Assembly (NCBI GenBank): GCA_016764475.1
Contig: JAESRV010000005.1
Span: 1-36,487 of the forward strand
Origin: Amylibacter sp.
GTDB lineage: Bacteria; Pseudomonadota; Alphaproteobacteria; Rhodobacterales; Rhodobacteraceae
Length of the DNA: 36,487 nt
Direction: 5' to 3'
The first letter of the stretch is position 1; each line of letters opens with the position of its first letter. Under the pieces are notes generated by a model. That model ran no database searches. It saw only the letters and a program-made list of their open reading frames with translations, and had not been told where the DNA came from. The translations under genes were made by a program, and so were the position numbers. This document shows, in pieces, positions 17,330 through 27,501 of this stretch.

Positions 17330-18439
17330 ATGGCCGATACGGTCGAAGAACATAAATTTCCCTGCGATACCTGCGGCTCTGACCTGCGTTACAGCCCGGG
17401 CGAAACCCATTTGGAATGCGATCATTGCGGGGCGATAAAAGAGATCACCCATCAGGGCGGTTGGCGCGGGCAATCCATTCGTGAAATGGATTTTCGCAAG
17501 GCGGTAAAAGACCAACTGGCAGAGTTTGATATGGAAGAACTGCGCACGGTTTCTTGTGAAAACTGCGGCGCACATGTGACGTTTGAACCCAACACCCACG
17601 CCGCTGAATGCCCGTTTTGTGCCACCCCTGTGGTCACGGATACAGGGCTTGATCGCCAGATCAAACCCAAAGCTTTGCTGCCCTTTGGTCTGTCGGAACG
17701 GGATGCGCGTAAAAATATGACAGACTGGTTGGGAAAACTTTGGTTTGCCCCAAATGGTCTACAGAATTACGCCCGTAAGGGGCGAAAAATGCAGGGTATT
17801 TATGTGCCTTACTGGACGTATGATGCCGAAACAAAATCCACCTATTCGGGGGAACGCGGCACGATTTATTATGTCACCAAACGGGTCAGCGTCATGGTCA
17901 ACGGCAAACGTCAAACCCAAACCCGCCAAGTGCCAAAAACACGTTGGCGGTCCGCACGGGGCCGTGTGGCGCGGTTTTTTGATGATGTACTGGTCTTGGC
18001 TTCTAAAAGCCTGCCCAAGAAATACACCGATGCGCTGGCCCCTTGGGATCTGTCCGAAATGGAACCTTATCGCCCCGAGTATCTGGCAGGGTTTCGCGCC
18101 GAAAGCTACACCGTGGCACTGGATGAGGGCTATGATGAGGCCCGCGATTATATGAACCGTATGATCGTGCGTGATGTGAAATTCGACATCGGCGGGGATC
18201 GTCAGCGCATTCATACGCTGGATACGGATGTGGGTCTGCTTACTTTCAAACACATCCTGCTGCCGGTCTGGCTGGCCGCTTATAAATACCGTGGTAAAAC
18301 ATATCGTTTCGTGGTCAATGGGCGCACGGGTAAAGTGCAAGGTGCGCGGCCCTATTCGGTCTGGAAGATCAGCTTTGCGGTAATTGCGGGTGCCCTTGCC
18401 ATGGCCGCGATTGGCTATATCATCGCCCAGAACCAATAG
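17330..18439 (+). CDS. Zinc-ribbon protein with C-terminal TM helix (YdjG-like; often labelled primosomal N'-like)
   Basis: Two CxxC-N-CxxC ribbons (CDTCGSDLRYSPGETHLECDHCG; CENCGAHVTFEPNTHAAECPFC), a central beta-rich domain and C-terminal hydrophobic helix ISFAVIAGALAMAAIGYII. Confidence 0.85.
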   Translation: MADTVEEHKFPCDTCGSDLRYSPGETHLECDHCGAIKEITHQGGWRGQSIREMDFRKAVKDQLAEFDMEELRTVSCENCGAHVTFEPNTHAAECPFCATPVVTDTGLDRQIKPKALLPFGLSERDARKNMTDWLGKLWFAPNGLQNYARKGRKMQGIYVPYWTYDAETKSTYSGERGTIYYVTKRVSVMVNGKRQTQTRQVPKTRWRSARGRVARFFDDVLVLASKSLPKKYTDALAPWDLSEMEPYRPEYLAGFRAESYTVALDEGYDEARDYMNRMIVRDVKFDIGGDRQRIHTLDTDVGLLTFKHILLPVWLAAYKYRGKTYRFVVNGRTGKVQGARPYSVWKISFAVIAGALAMAAIGYIIAQNQ

Positions 18440-18452
18440 GATAAACCGCCCC

Positions 18453-19199
18453 ATGTTCCCGATCCGCGATCACAACCCATCCGGCCGCCGCCCTTATGTG
18501 ACTTGGGGGCTGATTGCGACCAATATAGTTGTTTTTGTGATGTATTTTCCGATTATGGGCAACGATGCCGCCCTGGCATCCTTGTGGAATAATTGGGCTA
18601 TGGTGCCTGCACGGATCAGTGCGGGGATGGATTATCACACGGCTTTTACATCATTGTTCTTACATGCGGGCTTGATGCATTTAGGCGGTAACATGCTGTT
18701 TTTATGGATATTTGGCGACAATGTAGAAGATGCTATGGGGCATGTGCCGTTCTTGCTGTTTTATTTGGCAAGCGGGTTTGGTGCTGATTTTTTTCATATC
18801 CTGTCTGCCCCCAATTCGGGCATACCCACCGTGGGGGCGTCAGGTGCTATTGCGGGTGTATTAGGGGCATATTTACTGCTTTACCCCAAGGCCAAGGTGG
18901 ATGTGGTTCTGATTTTTATCATCTTTTTTAAAACCTTCAAATGGCCCGCGTGGATTGTTTTGGGCGCATGGATGGTGATGCAGATATTCGGCGGTGTGGG
19001 CACATCTGCCGCAAGCGGCGGTGTTGCCTATTGGGCCCATATTGGCGGCTTTATCACCGGGATGGCTTTGACGGTGCCAGTATGGCTGCGCTTGGGCGGG
19101 CAGGGGTTCTGGCGTAAAAACGATTTTCACCCACCCCATGCGCCCAGGTTTGAGACCAGCACAACATCCATCCCGACAGTTAGAAGGCGACTACCATGA
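18453..19199 (+). CDS. Rhomboid family intramembrane serine protease
   Basis: HLGGNMLFLWIFGDNVED, catalytic GASGAIAGVLGAYL, C-terminal YWAHIGGFITGMAL. Start MFPIRDHNPSGRRPYVTWGLI preferred over the ORF-track start at 18384. Confidence 0.95.
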   Translation: MFPIRDHNPSGRRPYVTWGLIATNIVVFVMYFPIMGNDAALASLWNNWAMVPARISAGMDYHTAFTSLFLHAGLMHLGGNMLFLWIFGDNVEDAMGHVPFLLFYLASGFGADFFHILSAPNSGIPTVGASGAIAGVLGAYLLLYPKAKVDVVLIFIIFFKTFKWPAWIVLGAWMVMQIFGGVGTSAASGGVAYWAHIGGFITGMALTVPVWLRLGGQGFWRKNDFHPPHAPRFETSTTSIPTVRRRLP

Positions 19200-19579
19200 A
19201 TGACTGGACAAAACTGACCTGCCATTGTGGCGCGGTTGAATTGCGTGTGAAACTGGCAGACGGGTTGAACTCCGCGCGACGGTGCAACTGTTCATTTTGT
19301 CGCCGTCGCGGGGCAATCGCGGCAACAGCTGCCTACCCTGACGGGGTTGAGATTGTAAAAGGCGCAGATAAAATCACGCTTTATCAGTGGGGTACAAAAA
19401 CTGCCGAGCATTACTTTTGTTCTGTTTGCGGCAACTACACCCACCACCGCAGACGATCAAACCCCAACCAATACGGTGTTAGCGTTGGCGCGTTGGAAGG
19501 TGTTGATCCGGCCCAATTAGACGATGTAATCTGGGAAGACGGGGTAAACCACCCCAGTGACCGCAAAAAACCATCTTAA
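19196..19579 (+). CDS. GFA family (glutathione-dependent formaldehyde-activating-like) zinc protein
   Basis: CHCGAVELRVKL, RRCNCSFCRRRGA, HYFCSVCGNYTHHRRRSNP; start overlaps the rhomboid stop (ATGA). Confidence 0.9.
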   Translation: MNDWTKLTCHCGAVELRVKLADGLNSARRCNCSFCRRRGAIAATAAYPDGVEIVKGADKITLYQWGTKTAEHYFCSVCGNYTHHRRRSNPNQYGVSVGALEGVDPAQLDDVIWEDGVNHPSDRKKPS

Positions 19580-19875
19580 CCATCAAACGGATCCAGCCTT
19601 TTGCGGGCTTTGGTGCTGTTGACAGGCAGGTAATTCACCTGCCCCTCTTCATCGGTCATCGGGATCAACTGATCCAGCGCATCTTTATCTTTCAATGCGA
19701 TAACAACCGCGCGCGCGCCAGCAGATGAAAACATCTTTTTCTCAGCCTCAGAAAACACAATCTGCAGCCCCATATCATTGGCAAAGCGCACAATCGCACC
19801 GTGCTTTTCCTTGAGCACCTCAATCGGTGCTCTTAAACGATAAGCCACGTCTGCGGGCATGATAATCGCAACCAT
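19576..19875 (-). CDS. Hypothetical protein
   Basis: 99-aa intact ORF, convergent with the GFA gene; stop codons share TTAA. Confidence 0.65.
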   Translation of the reverse strand: MVAIIMPADVAYRLRAPIEVLKEKHGAIVRFANDMGLQIVFSEAEKKMFSSAGARAVVIALKDKDALDQLIPMTDEEGQVNYLPVNSTKARKRLDPFDG

Positions 19876-20052
19876 AATTACACCCTAACTTCCTTACAAA
19901 GACACATTAAAACCATAATGAATCATAAATCCGCCTTATAAATATTTTACCGTATCTAAGTTGTATTTTAGTTACTTCAATCCCATCGGTAGCTATGATG
20001 TAACCGAATTTTGAGATGGCTGAGTGATAAGCAATATATTTAGTGAGGAAAC

Positions 20053-21147
20053 ATGGCTCTTATCCTGGATTGGGACAACATTGGCAGTTCAAACGGATCG
20101 ACCACCGTCACAAACGGTACCGATAGTGTTAATGTGACCATAAGTACGCCGGGCAGCCCGTTTTATAACGCTTTTGGCGGCGGGGCTATTTGGGGTTCCA
20201 ATATCAGCACACCGCAAACCTCTACCCTTACATTTGACACGCCTGTCAAAAATGTGACCTTTGAAATTTATGATCTTGATGCCAATGGTACCGCATGGTC
20301 CGACAGCGTGACAATCAATGCGATTGATAAAGACGGCAACCCTGTCAGCATTTCGTTTTCCGATCTGGAAGCTTACCATATACAAACAGGTAACACGGTT
20401 TCGGCCACCGGCAACAGTGGCACGAGTATTGATACATCAGGTGCGCCCGACAGTATTACCGTGACCATACCCGGCCCGCTTACCCAAATTCAGGTAATGT
20501 ATGATAACGGCCCAACCGCCACCTCTTCAGGGGCGTTCGGCTGGGGGGCTACCACGTTTGATGTGGTTTGTTTTACCAAAGACGTGTTGATTACCACGCC
20601 ATCAGGGGATCGCCTGGTTCAGGGTTTAGCGGTTGGCGATCTGGTATTAACCCGTGATCACGGGCTTCAGGCCATTCGCTGGATCGGGCATAAAAGCCTG
20701 ACGGGGGCACGGCTTTATGCCAGCCCGAACCTGCGCCCGGTCACGATTAAAAAAGATACCTATGGTGCAGGCATTCCGGCACAGGACTTAAGCGTGTCAC
20801 CACAGCACCGCATTCTAATAAAAAACAGTGATACTGTGCTGATGTTCAATCAGTCAGAAGTTCTGGCACCGGCAAAAGGTCTGGTCAATGACACTGATAT
20901 ATTTGTGAATGACACAGTCACCTCGGTAGAGTATTATCACATCATGTTTGATCACCACGAGGTGATCTATTCAAATGGCATGCCGACCGAAAGCTTCCAA
21001 CCCAGTGACCGCTCGCTTCTGGCTTTCGACCAAGATATCCGCAATGAGCTTTTCACACTATTCCCGGAACTGAAAGAAAACGCACATGCTGCCAATACAC
21101 CTGCGCGTCACAGTTTGAATGTGCAGGAAACCCGCCTGATAGCGTGA
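20053..21147 (+). CDS. Hint-domain (Hedgehog/intein) protein
   Basis: Beta-rich N-terminal domain (~175 aa) then VVCFTKDVLITTPSGDRLVQGLAVGDLVLTRDHGLQAIRWIG ... SPQHRILI ... YYHIMFDHHEVIYSNGMPTESF, typical of Rhodobacterales Hint proteins. Confidence 0.92.
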   Translation: MALILDWDNIGSSNGSTTVTNGTDSVNVTISTPGSPFYNAFGGGAIWGSNISTPQTSTLTFDTPVKNVTFEIYDLDANGTAWSDSVTINAIDKDGNPVSISFSDLEAYHIQTGNTVSATGNSGTSIDTSGAPDSITVTIPGPLTQIQVMYDNGPTATSSGAFGWGATTFDVVCFTKDVLITTPSGDRLVQGLAVGDLVLTRDHGLQAIRWIGHKSLTGARLYASPNLRPVTIKKDTYGAGIPAQDLSVSPQHRILIKNSDTVLMFNQSEVLAPAKGLVNDTDIFVNDTVTSVEYYHIMFDHHEVIYSNGMPTESFQPSDRSLLAFDQDIRNELFTLFPELKENAHAANTPARHSLNVQETRLIA

Positions 21148-21247
21148 TCCACAGACTGTAACAATTCATCAACCCGATTTGAAAAGATGTGCCGCCAGTG
21201 GTGGGTTTGTTATGCTATGATCCCCTGAGCAGCATAAGGATTGACCG

Positions 21248-21727
21248 ATGATTACCAAACGAAAGTTCCTGATACGAGGTGGCTTATTTATAGCCGTTGC
21301 AGGGGGCGGTATCGCCTATAAAACGCTGGTGCCAAAAACATATGCAGCGCAAACCACCTATACAGTTGACGGTGTAGCCATCGGCGGCACAGACCCTGTG
21401 GCCTATTTTACAAAGGCAAAACCCGTTGCGGGTTTTGACACATATGCGGCGGATTGGCATGGCGCGGTTTGGCATTTTGCCACAGCCGAAAACCGTGATA
21501 CCTTTGCCGCCGCACCAGAAAAATACGCCCCGCAATACGGTGGATTTTGCGCGTGGGCAGTGGCCGCACGCAAAAAACTATATTCAACACAACCCCAAAA
21601 CTGGACGATTGAAAACGGTAAGCTGTATCTGAATTACAATGATAATATTCAGGCAAAATGGGAGCAGAATAAACAGGGGTTTATTGCGGATGGTGACCGT
21701 TTCTGGCCGGGGTTAAGTCAGACGTGA
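21248..21727 (+). CDS. YHS domain-containing protein with N-terminal signal/TM segment
   Basis: VAIGGTDPVAYFTKAKPVAGFDTYAADWHGAVWHFATAENRDTFAAAPEKYAPQYGGFCAWAVA. Confidence 0.88.
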   Translation: MITKRKFLIRGGLFIAVAGGGIAYKTLVPKTYAAQTTYTVDGVAIGGTDPVAYFTKAKPVAGFDTYAADWHGAVWHFATAENRDTFAAAPEKYAPQYGGFCAWAVAARKKLYSTQPQNWTIENGKLYLNYNDNIQAKWEQNKQGFIADGDRFWPGLSQT

Positions 21728-21750
21728 AACCCGCACCCACCCAACGCTGA

Positions 21751-23532
21751 TTAATCTTCTTGCGGAATTACCCGCAAGCCCAATTCGCGCAGCTGCTCAT
21801 TGCTAGGCTCGCTTGGCCCGCCCAGCATTAAATCTTCGGCGCGTTGGTTCATCGGGAACATAATGACTTGGCGGATGTTTTGCTCATTCGCCAGCAGCAT
21901 CACGATACGGTCGATACCTGCCGCACAACCGCCGTGGGGGGGCGCACCGAACGTGAACGCGTTAACCATGCCGCCGAAGCGTTTGTTGACTTCCTCTTTC
22001 GGGTAGCCCGCAATGGCGAAAGCTTTGTACATAATTTCAGGGCGGTGATTACGGATCGCACCCGAGATCAGCTCATAGCCATTACAGGCCAGATCGTATT
22101 GGTAGCCCAGAATGGTTTCGGGATCATCCGCGTCCAACGCCGCCATGCCACCTTGGGGCATTGAAAACGGGTTGTGGGAAAAATCAACTTTGCCAGTTTC
22201 TGCATCGCGCTCATACATCGGGAAATCCACGATCCATGCAAACTCAAAACTGTCTTTGTTGGTCAGGTTCAATTGTTCGCCGATCTCAACCCGCGCACGC
22301 CCTGCAACACTTTCAAAGGTTTTTGGCTTGCCGCCCAGGAAGAACGCCGCATCACCAACTTCAAGGCCCAACTGCACGCGAATGGCTTCCGTGCGTTCCG
22401 GCCCGATGTTTTTCGCCAAGGGGCCTGCGGCCTCCATGCCTTCACCCTGATCACGCCAGAAAATATAGCCCATGCCGGGCAGACCTTCTTTTTGCGCGAA
22501 CGCGTTCATGCGGTCACAGAACTTGCGGCTGCCACCCTTGGGCGCAGGGATCGCCCGAATTTCAGTGCCGTCGTTTTCCAGAATGGACGCGAATATTTTG
22601 AAACCAGAGCCTGCGAAATGCTCACTTACAATCTGCATCTTGATCGGATTGCGCAGGTCGGGCTTATCAGTACCATACCAAAGGGCTGCATCTTTATAAG
22701 AGATTTGCGGCCAGTCTTGTGACACAGGGCGGCCTTTGCCGAACTCATCAAAGATACCTTTAAGCACCGGCTCAATCGTGTCGAATACATCTTGCTGATC
22801 AACAAAAGACATCTCTAAATCCAGCTGGTAGAAATCCGTCGGGCTGCGGTCAGCACGCGGGTCTTCATCGCGAAAACATGGTGCAATTTGGAAATACTTA
22901 TCGAACCCTGCAACCATGATCATCTGTTTGAACTGCTGCGGGGCTTGCGGTAGCGCATAGAACTTGCCGGGGTGTTGGCGCGAAGGCACCAGAAAATCAC
23001 GTGCGCCTTCAGGGCTGCTTGCGGTAATGATCGGGGTCTGAAACTCGTTAAAGCCTTGCTTATCCATACGCTGGCGCATGGATTTCACCACGTTGGAACG
23101 CAGGATGATGTTGTTGTGCAGCGTCTCACGGCGCAGATCCAGAAAGCGGTATTTCAGGCGGGTTTCTTCGGGGAAATCCGGCTCGTCAAAGACCTGCAAA
23201 GGCAGCTCTTCGGAAGCGCCCAGCACTTCCATACTTGACACAAAAATCTCGATCTCACCTGTCGCCAATTTAGAGTTCACCAACTCAGGTGCGCGCGCCT
23301 TAACCTTGCCGTCAATGCGGATACACCATTCAGAACGCACATCTTCCAAGGCCGAAAACGCCGCACTGTCAGGGTCGGCCAGCACTTGGGTGATACCGTA
23401 ATGATCGCGCAGATCGATGAACAGGATACCGCCATGATCGCGCACACGGTGTACCCAACCCGACAGGCGAACAGTGTCGCCCACATTAGAGGCATTAAGA
23501 TCGGCGCAAGTATGGCTACGGTAAGCGTGCAT
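21751..23532 (-). CDS. aspS: Aspartate-tRNA ligase
   Basis: 593-aa ORF with class II motifs: [65 protein letters not shown]. Confidence 0.97.
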   Translation of the reverse strand: MHAYRSHTCADLNASNVGDTVRLSGWVHRVRDHGGILFIDLRDHYGITQVLADPDSAAFSALEDVRSEWCIRIDGKVKARAPELVNSKLATGEIEIFVSSMEVLGASEELPLQVFDEPDFPEETRLKYRFLDLRRETLHNNIILRSNVVKSMRQRMDKQGFNEFQTPIITASSPEGARDFLVPSRQHPGKFYALPQAPQQFKQMIMVAGFDKYFQIAPCFRDEDPRADRSPTDFYQLDLEMSFVDQQDVFDTIEPVLKGIFDEFGKGRPVSQDWPQISYKDAALWYGTDKPDLRNPIKMQIVSEHFAGSGFKIFASILENDGTEIRAIPAPKGGSRKFCDRMNAFAQKEGLPGMGYIFWRDQGEGMEAAGPLAKNIGPERTEAIRVQLGLEVGDAAFFLGGKPKTFESVAGRARVEIGEQLNLTNKDSFEFAWIVDFPMYERDAETGKVDFSHNPFSMPQGGMAALDADDPETILGYQYDLACNGYELISGAIRNHRPEIMYKAFAIAGYPKEEVNKRFGGMVNAFTFGAPPHGGCAAGIDRIVMLLANEQNIRQVIMFPMNQRAEDLMLGGPSEPSNEQLRELGLRVIPQED

Positions 23533-23619
23533 TATTAGTGTCCCTTTCAGGGGTTATTGGATTGATGCGGGTACACAGGTTTGACGGCGTTTTGTCAAGG
23601 GAAAGCAGGCTAAAATACG

Positions 23620-23647
23620 AAAACGGCGGCCCGAAGACCGCCGTTTT
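23620..23647 (-). terminator. Rho-independent terminator downstream of the catalase gene
   Basis: AAAACGGCGG-cccgaaga-CCGCCGTTTT perfect 10-bp stem with flanking T-run, just past the catalase stop. Confidence 0.75.
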
Positions 23648-23668
23648 GCTTGGTTATTTGCGAATTGC

Positions 23669-25120
23669 CTAAGACATCCCATCCAAAGCCGCGCGAATAC
23701 CGTCCGCATATTGCGGGCTGATCTTGGCGTAATGGCTTAGGGCCAGATTAATGATTTTATCAGGCACACCCACCATGGAACGCGCCGTATTGGCGTATAG
23801 CCGTTCCTGTTGCCCTGCATCCATCAAATCATGCAACGCACGCGGTTGGCCATAATCATCGTTGCCGTCACGGTGGTTGAACCGATCCGCATCGCCGTCT
23901 ATCGGCAAGGCAGGGTCGGCAAAGGCAGGGGTTTCGGTGGCACCACCCATGGTGTTTGGTTCATAAAAAGCATCCCCAGCACCCGTCAACTGCCCCATAT
24001 GGTTCATGGTACCATCCTTATGATAATGATGCACAGGGCAAACGGGGCGGTTCACTGGTAACTGTTCATAGTGCGTACCCAAGCGATAACGGTGCGCATC
24101 CGCATATGAAAATATCCGCGCTTGCAGCACTTTGTCAGGGCTGAAACCTATGCCCGGTACAATATTGGACGGGCTATAAGCACAGTTTTCAATCTCGGCA
24201 AAGTAATTGTCCGCATTGCGGTTCAGTTCCATCACGCCCACATCGATTAGCGGGAAATCCGCGTGTGGCCAAACCTTGGTCAGATCAAACGGGTTATAGG
24301 GCGTATTTGCTGCCTCGGCTTCCGTCATCACCTGAATTTTCACGTCCCATTTCGGGAAGTTGCCATCCTCAATCCGCCCGAACAGGTCTTCTTGAAAACC
24401 CTCACGGGTCTCACCGATTTTAGCACCAGACTCAGCGTCGGTATAAAACGTATGGCCCTGTTGCGTCTTGAAGTGGAACTTCACCCATGTACGTGCGCCA
24501 TCCGCATTGATCATGCTGTAGGTGTGTGACCCGTAACCGTTCATTTCAGTGGGCGATTTCGGGCAACCGCGATCTGACATCAAAATGGTCACCTGATGCA
24601 GGGCTTCGGGGCTTTGCGACCAGTAATCCCACATCGCAGTGCCTGAACGCAGGTTGGTGCGCGGGTGGCGTTTTTGCGTGTGGATGAAATCGGGGAATTT
24701 ATAGGGATCACGCAAGAAGAACACAGGCGTGTTGTTGCCCACCATATCCCAGTTGCCTTCTTCGGTATAAAACTTCAAAGCAAAACCGCGCACGTCGCGT
24801 TCATTATCCGCCGCCCCCGCTTCGCCTGCAACTGTAGAGAAACGGCAGATCATCGGGGTTCGTTTGCCGACTTTCGAAAACACATCCGCCTTGGTGTATT
24901 GGGTGATGTCGTGGGTCACGGTCAGCGTACCGTGTGCGCCCCAACCTTTGGCGTGTACCACACGTTCAGGGATACGTTCACGGTTTTGGTGTGCCAGCTT
25001 TTCCAACAGTTGGTAATCTTGCATCAAGACCGGGCCACGGGCCCCTGCAGTCATCGCGTTTTGATTGTCCGCTATTGGCGCACCGGCCGTGGTGGTTAAG
25101 CGTTTGGTTTTATCAGCCAT
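23669..25120 (-). CDS. katA: Monofunctional heme catalase
   Basis: [109 protein letters not shown], heme-Tyr region [24 protein letters not shown]. Confidence 0.97.
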   Translation of the reverse strand: MADKTKRLTTTAGAPIADNQNAMTAGARGPVLMQDYQLLEKLAHQNRERIPERVVHAKGWGAHGTLTVTHDITQYTKADVFSKVGKRTPMICRFSTVAGEAGAADNERDVRGFALKFYTEEGNWDMVGNNTPVFFLRDPYKFPDFIHTQKRHPRTNLRSGTAMWDYWSQSPEALHQVTILMSDRGCPKSPTEMNGYGSHTYSMINADGARTWVKFHFKTQQGHTFYTDAESGAKIGETREGFQEDLFGRIEDGNFPKWDVKIQVMTEAEAANTPYNPFDLTKVWPHADFPLIDVGVMELNRNADNYFAEIENCAYSPSNIVPGIGFSPDKVLQARIFSYADAHRYRLGTHYEQLPVNRPVCPVHHYHKDGTMNHMGQLTGAGDAFYEPNTMGGATETPAFADPALPIDGDADRFNHRDGNDDYGQPRALHDLMDAGQQERLYANTARSMVGVPDKIINLALSHYAKISPQYADGIRAALDGMS

Positions 25121-25139
25121 GTAAATACCTCTTTTAAGT

Positions 25140-25154
25140 TTAGAATGATTCTAA
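25140..25154. promoter_or_regulatory. Irr/ICE-like palindrome TTAGAAT-G-ATTCTAA upstream of katA
   Basis: Perfect 7-1-7 palindrome matching the iron-control-element pattern TTAGAA-N3-TTCTAA, 20 bp upstream of the katA start codon. Confidence 0.65.
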
Positions 25155-25222
25155 GGGCAGTTTAGATTGATATTATCATAATTAGAAATTGCATTTTTAT
25201 ACAATTTTGATAACTTAAAGTT

Positions 25223-26146
25223 ATGAAAATATCTCTACGCCACCTGCATTACTTCCAGATGCTCTGCCAATACGGTCATTTCGGCCAAGCCGCCAATGCC
25301 GCCGCCATCTCGCAACCTGCATTATCCGTAAAGATTAAGGAATTGGAAGAAATCCTTGGCGCGCCCCTGATAGACCGCTCCATCCGCCCCTACGCGCCGA
25401 CCCCCTTTGGCACTGACATATTAGCCCGCGCCAACGCCATCCTTGACCAAGTCACCGACCTTGAAAATTCCGCCCACCTGAAACGCGGCCATGAAGGCCG
25501 CTTTAATCTGGGCGTCATCCCCACCGTGGCCCCCTACCTTTTGCCCATCGCCCTGCCGATGATCCAAGCGCAACTGCCCGACCTTGATCTGCGTGTACGT
25601 GAAGCCACAACAGATGAATTGCTGGCAGAGCTGGAAACCGGCCAGCTAGATGCCTGCATTCTGGCCACCGACACAGGCAACCCCAAGCTGACGGATCACC
25701 CCTTGTTCAAAGATCGGTTTCTTTTGGCAATCCATGAAGATCAGGCAAAAGCCCTGAACATGCAAAGCGGCCATATCAGTCTGAAAGATGTGTCCTCCCT
25801 GAAACTGCTGCTACTGTCCGAAGGTCATTGTTTTCGCGATCAAACCATCGGTATTTGCCGTTATGCATCAACCGAAAGCTTAAACCAGATCGGTGCCAGC
25901 TCTTTGCAAACTTTGCTGGGCCTTGCTGCAGGTGGATACGGGGCCACATTATTACCCGAAATCGCCGTGGACATAGGGCTGACAGCCCTACCAATCCAAA
26001 TCTTGCGCCTGGCCGAACCGGAGCCTGATCGCACCATTCGTCTGGTTTCTAAATCCAACTTAAAGGGGGCGATGCAGCTTGATTTACTTGTGAGCATCCT
26101 AAGCAAGGCAGGAAACTGGAAAATTCAACAGGCCGGTAGCCTATAG
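25223..26146 (+). CDS. oxyR: LysR-family hydrogen-peroxide-inducible regulator
   Basis: LysR HTH (YGHFGQAANAAAISQPALSVKIKELEEILG) and LLLLSEGHCFRDQTIGIC, which keeps both OxyR redox cysteines at canonical spacing (C-x8-C); divergent from katA. Confidence 0.93.
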   Translation: MKISLRHLHYFQMLCQYGHFGQAANAAAISQPALSVKIKELEEILGAPLIDRSIRPYAPTPFGTDILARANAILDQVTDLENSAHLKRGHEGRFNLGVIPTVAPYLLPIALPMIQAQLPDLDLRVREATTDELLAELETGQLDACILATDTGNPKLTDHPLFKDRFLLAIHEDQAKALNMQSGHISLKDVSSLKLLLLSEGHCFRDQTIGICRYASTESLNQIGASSLQTLLGLAAGGYGATLLPEIAVDIGLTALPIQILRLAEPEPDRTIRLVSKSNLKGAMQLDLLVSILSKAGNWKIQQAGSL

Positions 26147-26154
26147 GGCAAATT

Positions 26155-27408
26155 TTATTTACGTCTAAGGTGTTTAAAAACTTTCATAAGCACTTTGCCT
26201 GTGCTGATATTTGCAGGCGGTTCTTGTAAACCCAGCACGATATTGGTCAAAGACATTCGCAGACTATCCCTTTTCGCGGCAACCCAAATCGTACAATTCA
26301 ACATGACCGAATTCAGGCCGCGTGCAGCCATACGATTGGAAAAGTTGAAAATCGCCGCATATTTTTGATCCAAAGCAAGCGCGTAGTTTGCCAACTTATC
26401 GGGATTGTCCCCATTCGCCAATATTTCGCTTAAATGTTCCGCAGCAATTTCACCGCTTTCGATCGCGTAATCTATGCCTTCGCCGGTTAGCGCATTGCCC
26501 AATCCTGCGGCCTCTCCTACCAGCAGGCTGCGGTGCCGATAAACCGTTGCCGTTAAAAAATCCGTACGAATTGGGTAGCTTTGCACCTCTGCTAATTGTG
26601 TGGCGCCAGACAAAACCTGCTTCATATAAGGGCGCTTTGCAAAATCATAAAACAGCGATTTAATATTGTGTTTCTGAATGGATTTACCTGGCATGATGCC
26701 GACGCCCACATTCACCTTGTTATCTTTCAATGGAAAAACCCAGCCGTAGCCTGGTAATGTGACTTCATTGAAATGAAAGTTAAAAACTGAGCTGTCGTGA
26801 TCCGCATTTTCAAAATAAGCCCGTGCCGCAATAATTGGCTTGGGCATATCGTTCTTATCCAAAAAGCCCAGATTTTTCAGCAGGCCCATACTTGCGCCTG
26901 TGGCAATCACTGCATATTTGGCGTGAAATTCTTGGGGTTCGCGGCCTGCAATCCCCTTAACAACCACCCCGTCTGGATTATCTTCAATTCCGACGACCTT
27001 ACAACCTTCGATAAGTTCGGCACCTGTAGCCACAGCATGCTTGACCAAAATATCATCTAACACCATGCGCGGAATCGCCAGCATATGCGCATTTTTCTTC
27101 TCGATGGCCGCCTCTTTTATAGATGAGACCATCGTTTTTCCGCTTGGGGCAATCAATTTGAAATAATCAATATGTTGCCCGGCCGCACTGACCTGATCCA
27201 AAACCCCAAGGCGATCAACGGCAGCAACACCCCTAGGGGGTAAACCATCACCACAGATTTTATTACGTGGAAAACGGGCACTGTCCAGCAATAAGACTTT
27301 CATATTTTTGCGGGCTAAATATGTGGCAGTTGTGCTGCCAGCCGGGCCTGCACCAATAATAACAACATCATAATGGGGCGTATTATCAGATGTATTTGTG
27401 TTGCTCAT
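26155..27408 (-). CDS. Geranylgeranyl reductase family FAD-dependent oxidoreductase
   Basis: YDVVIIGAGPAGSTTATYLARKNMKVLLLDSARFPRNKICGDGLPPRGVAAVDRLG ... VGEAAGLGNALTGEGIDYAIESGEIAAEHL. Confidence 0.9.
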   Translation of the reverse strand: MSNTNTSDNTPHYDVVIIGAGPAGSTTATYLARKNMKVLLLDSARFPRNKICGDGLPPRGVAAVDRLGVLDQVSAAGQHIDYFKLIAPSGKTMVSSIKEAAIEKKNAHMLAIPRMVLDDILVKHAVATGAELIEGCKVVGIEDNPDGVVVKGIAGREPQEFHAKYAVIATGASMGLLKNLGFLDKNDMPKPIIAARAYFENADHDSSVFNFHFNEVTLPGYGWVFPLKDNKVNVGVGIMPGKSIQKHNIKSLFYDFAKRPYMKQVLSGATQLAEVQSYPIRTDFLTATVYRHRSLLVGEAAGLGNALTGEGIDYAIESGEIAAEHLSEILANGDNPDKLANYALALDQKYAAIFNFSNRMAARGLNSVMLNCTIWVAAKRDSLRMSLTNIVLGLQEPPANISTGKVLMKVFKHLRRK

Positions 27409-27501
27409 CGCGCACGCCCCTCCCTATTTTTAATGAGATTTATAAAGGGCGGATATTTTCACACTTACCCGATCGCATCAAGATTAAAGCGTGGTATGCC
27501 T

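Noticed and set aside
17759-18454. 231-aa minus-strand ORF opposite the zinc-ribbon gene
   Set aside because: Shadow ORF; the sense protein has clear zinc-ribbon motifs and operon context.
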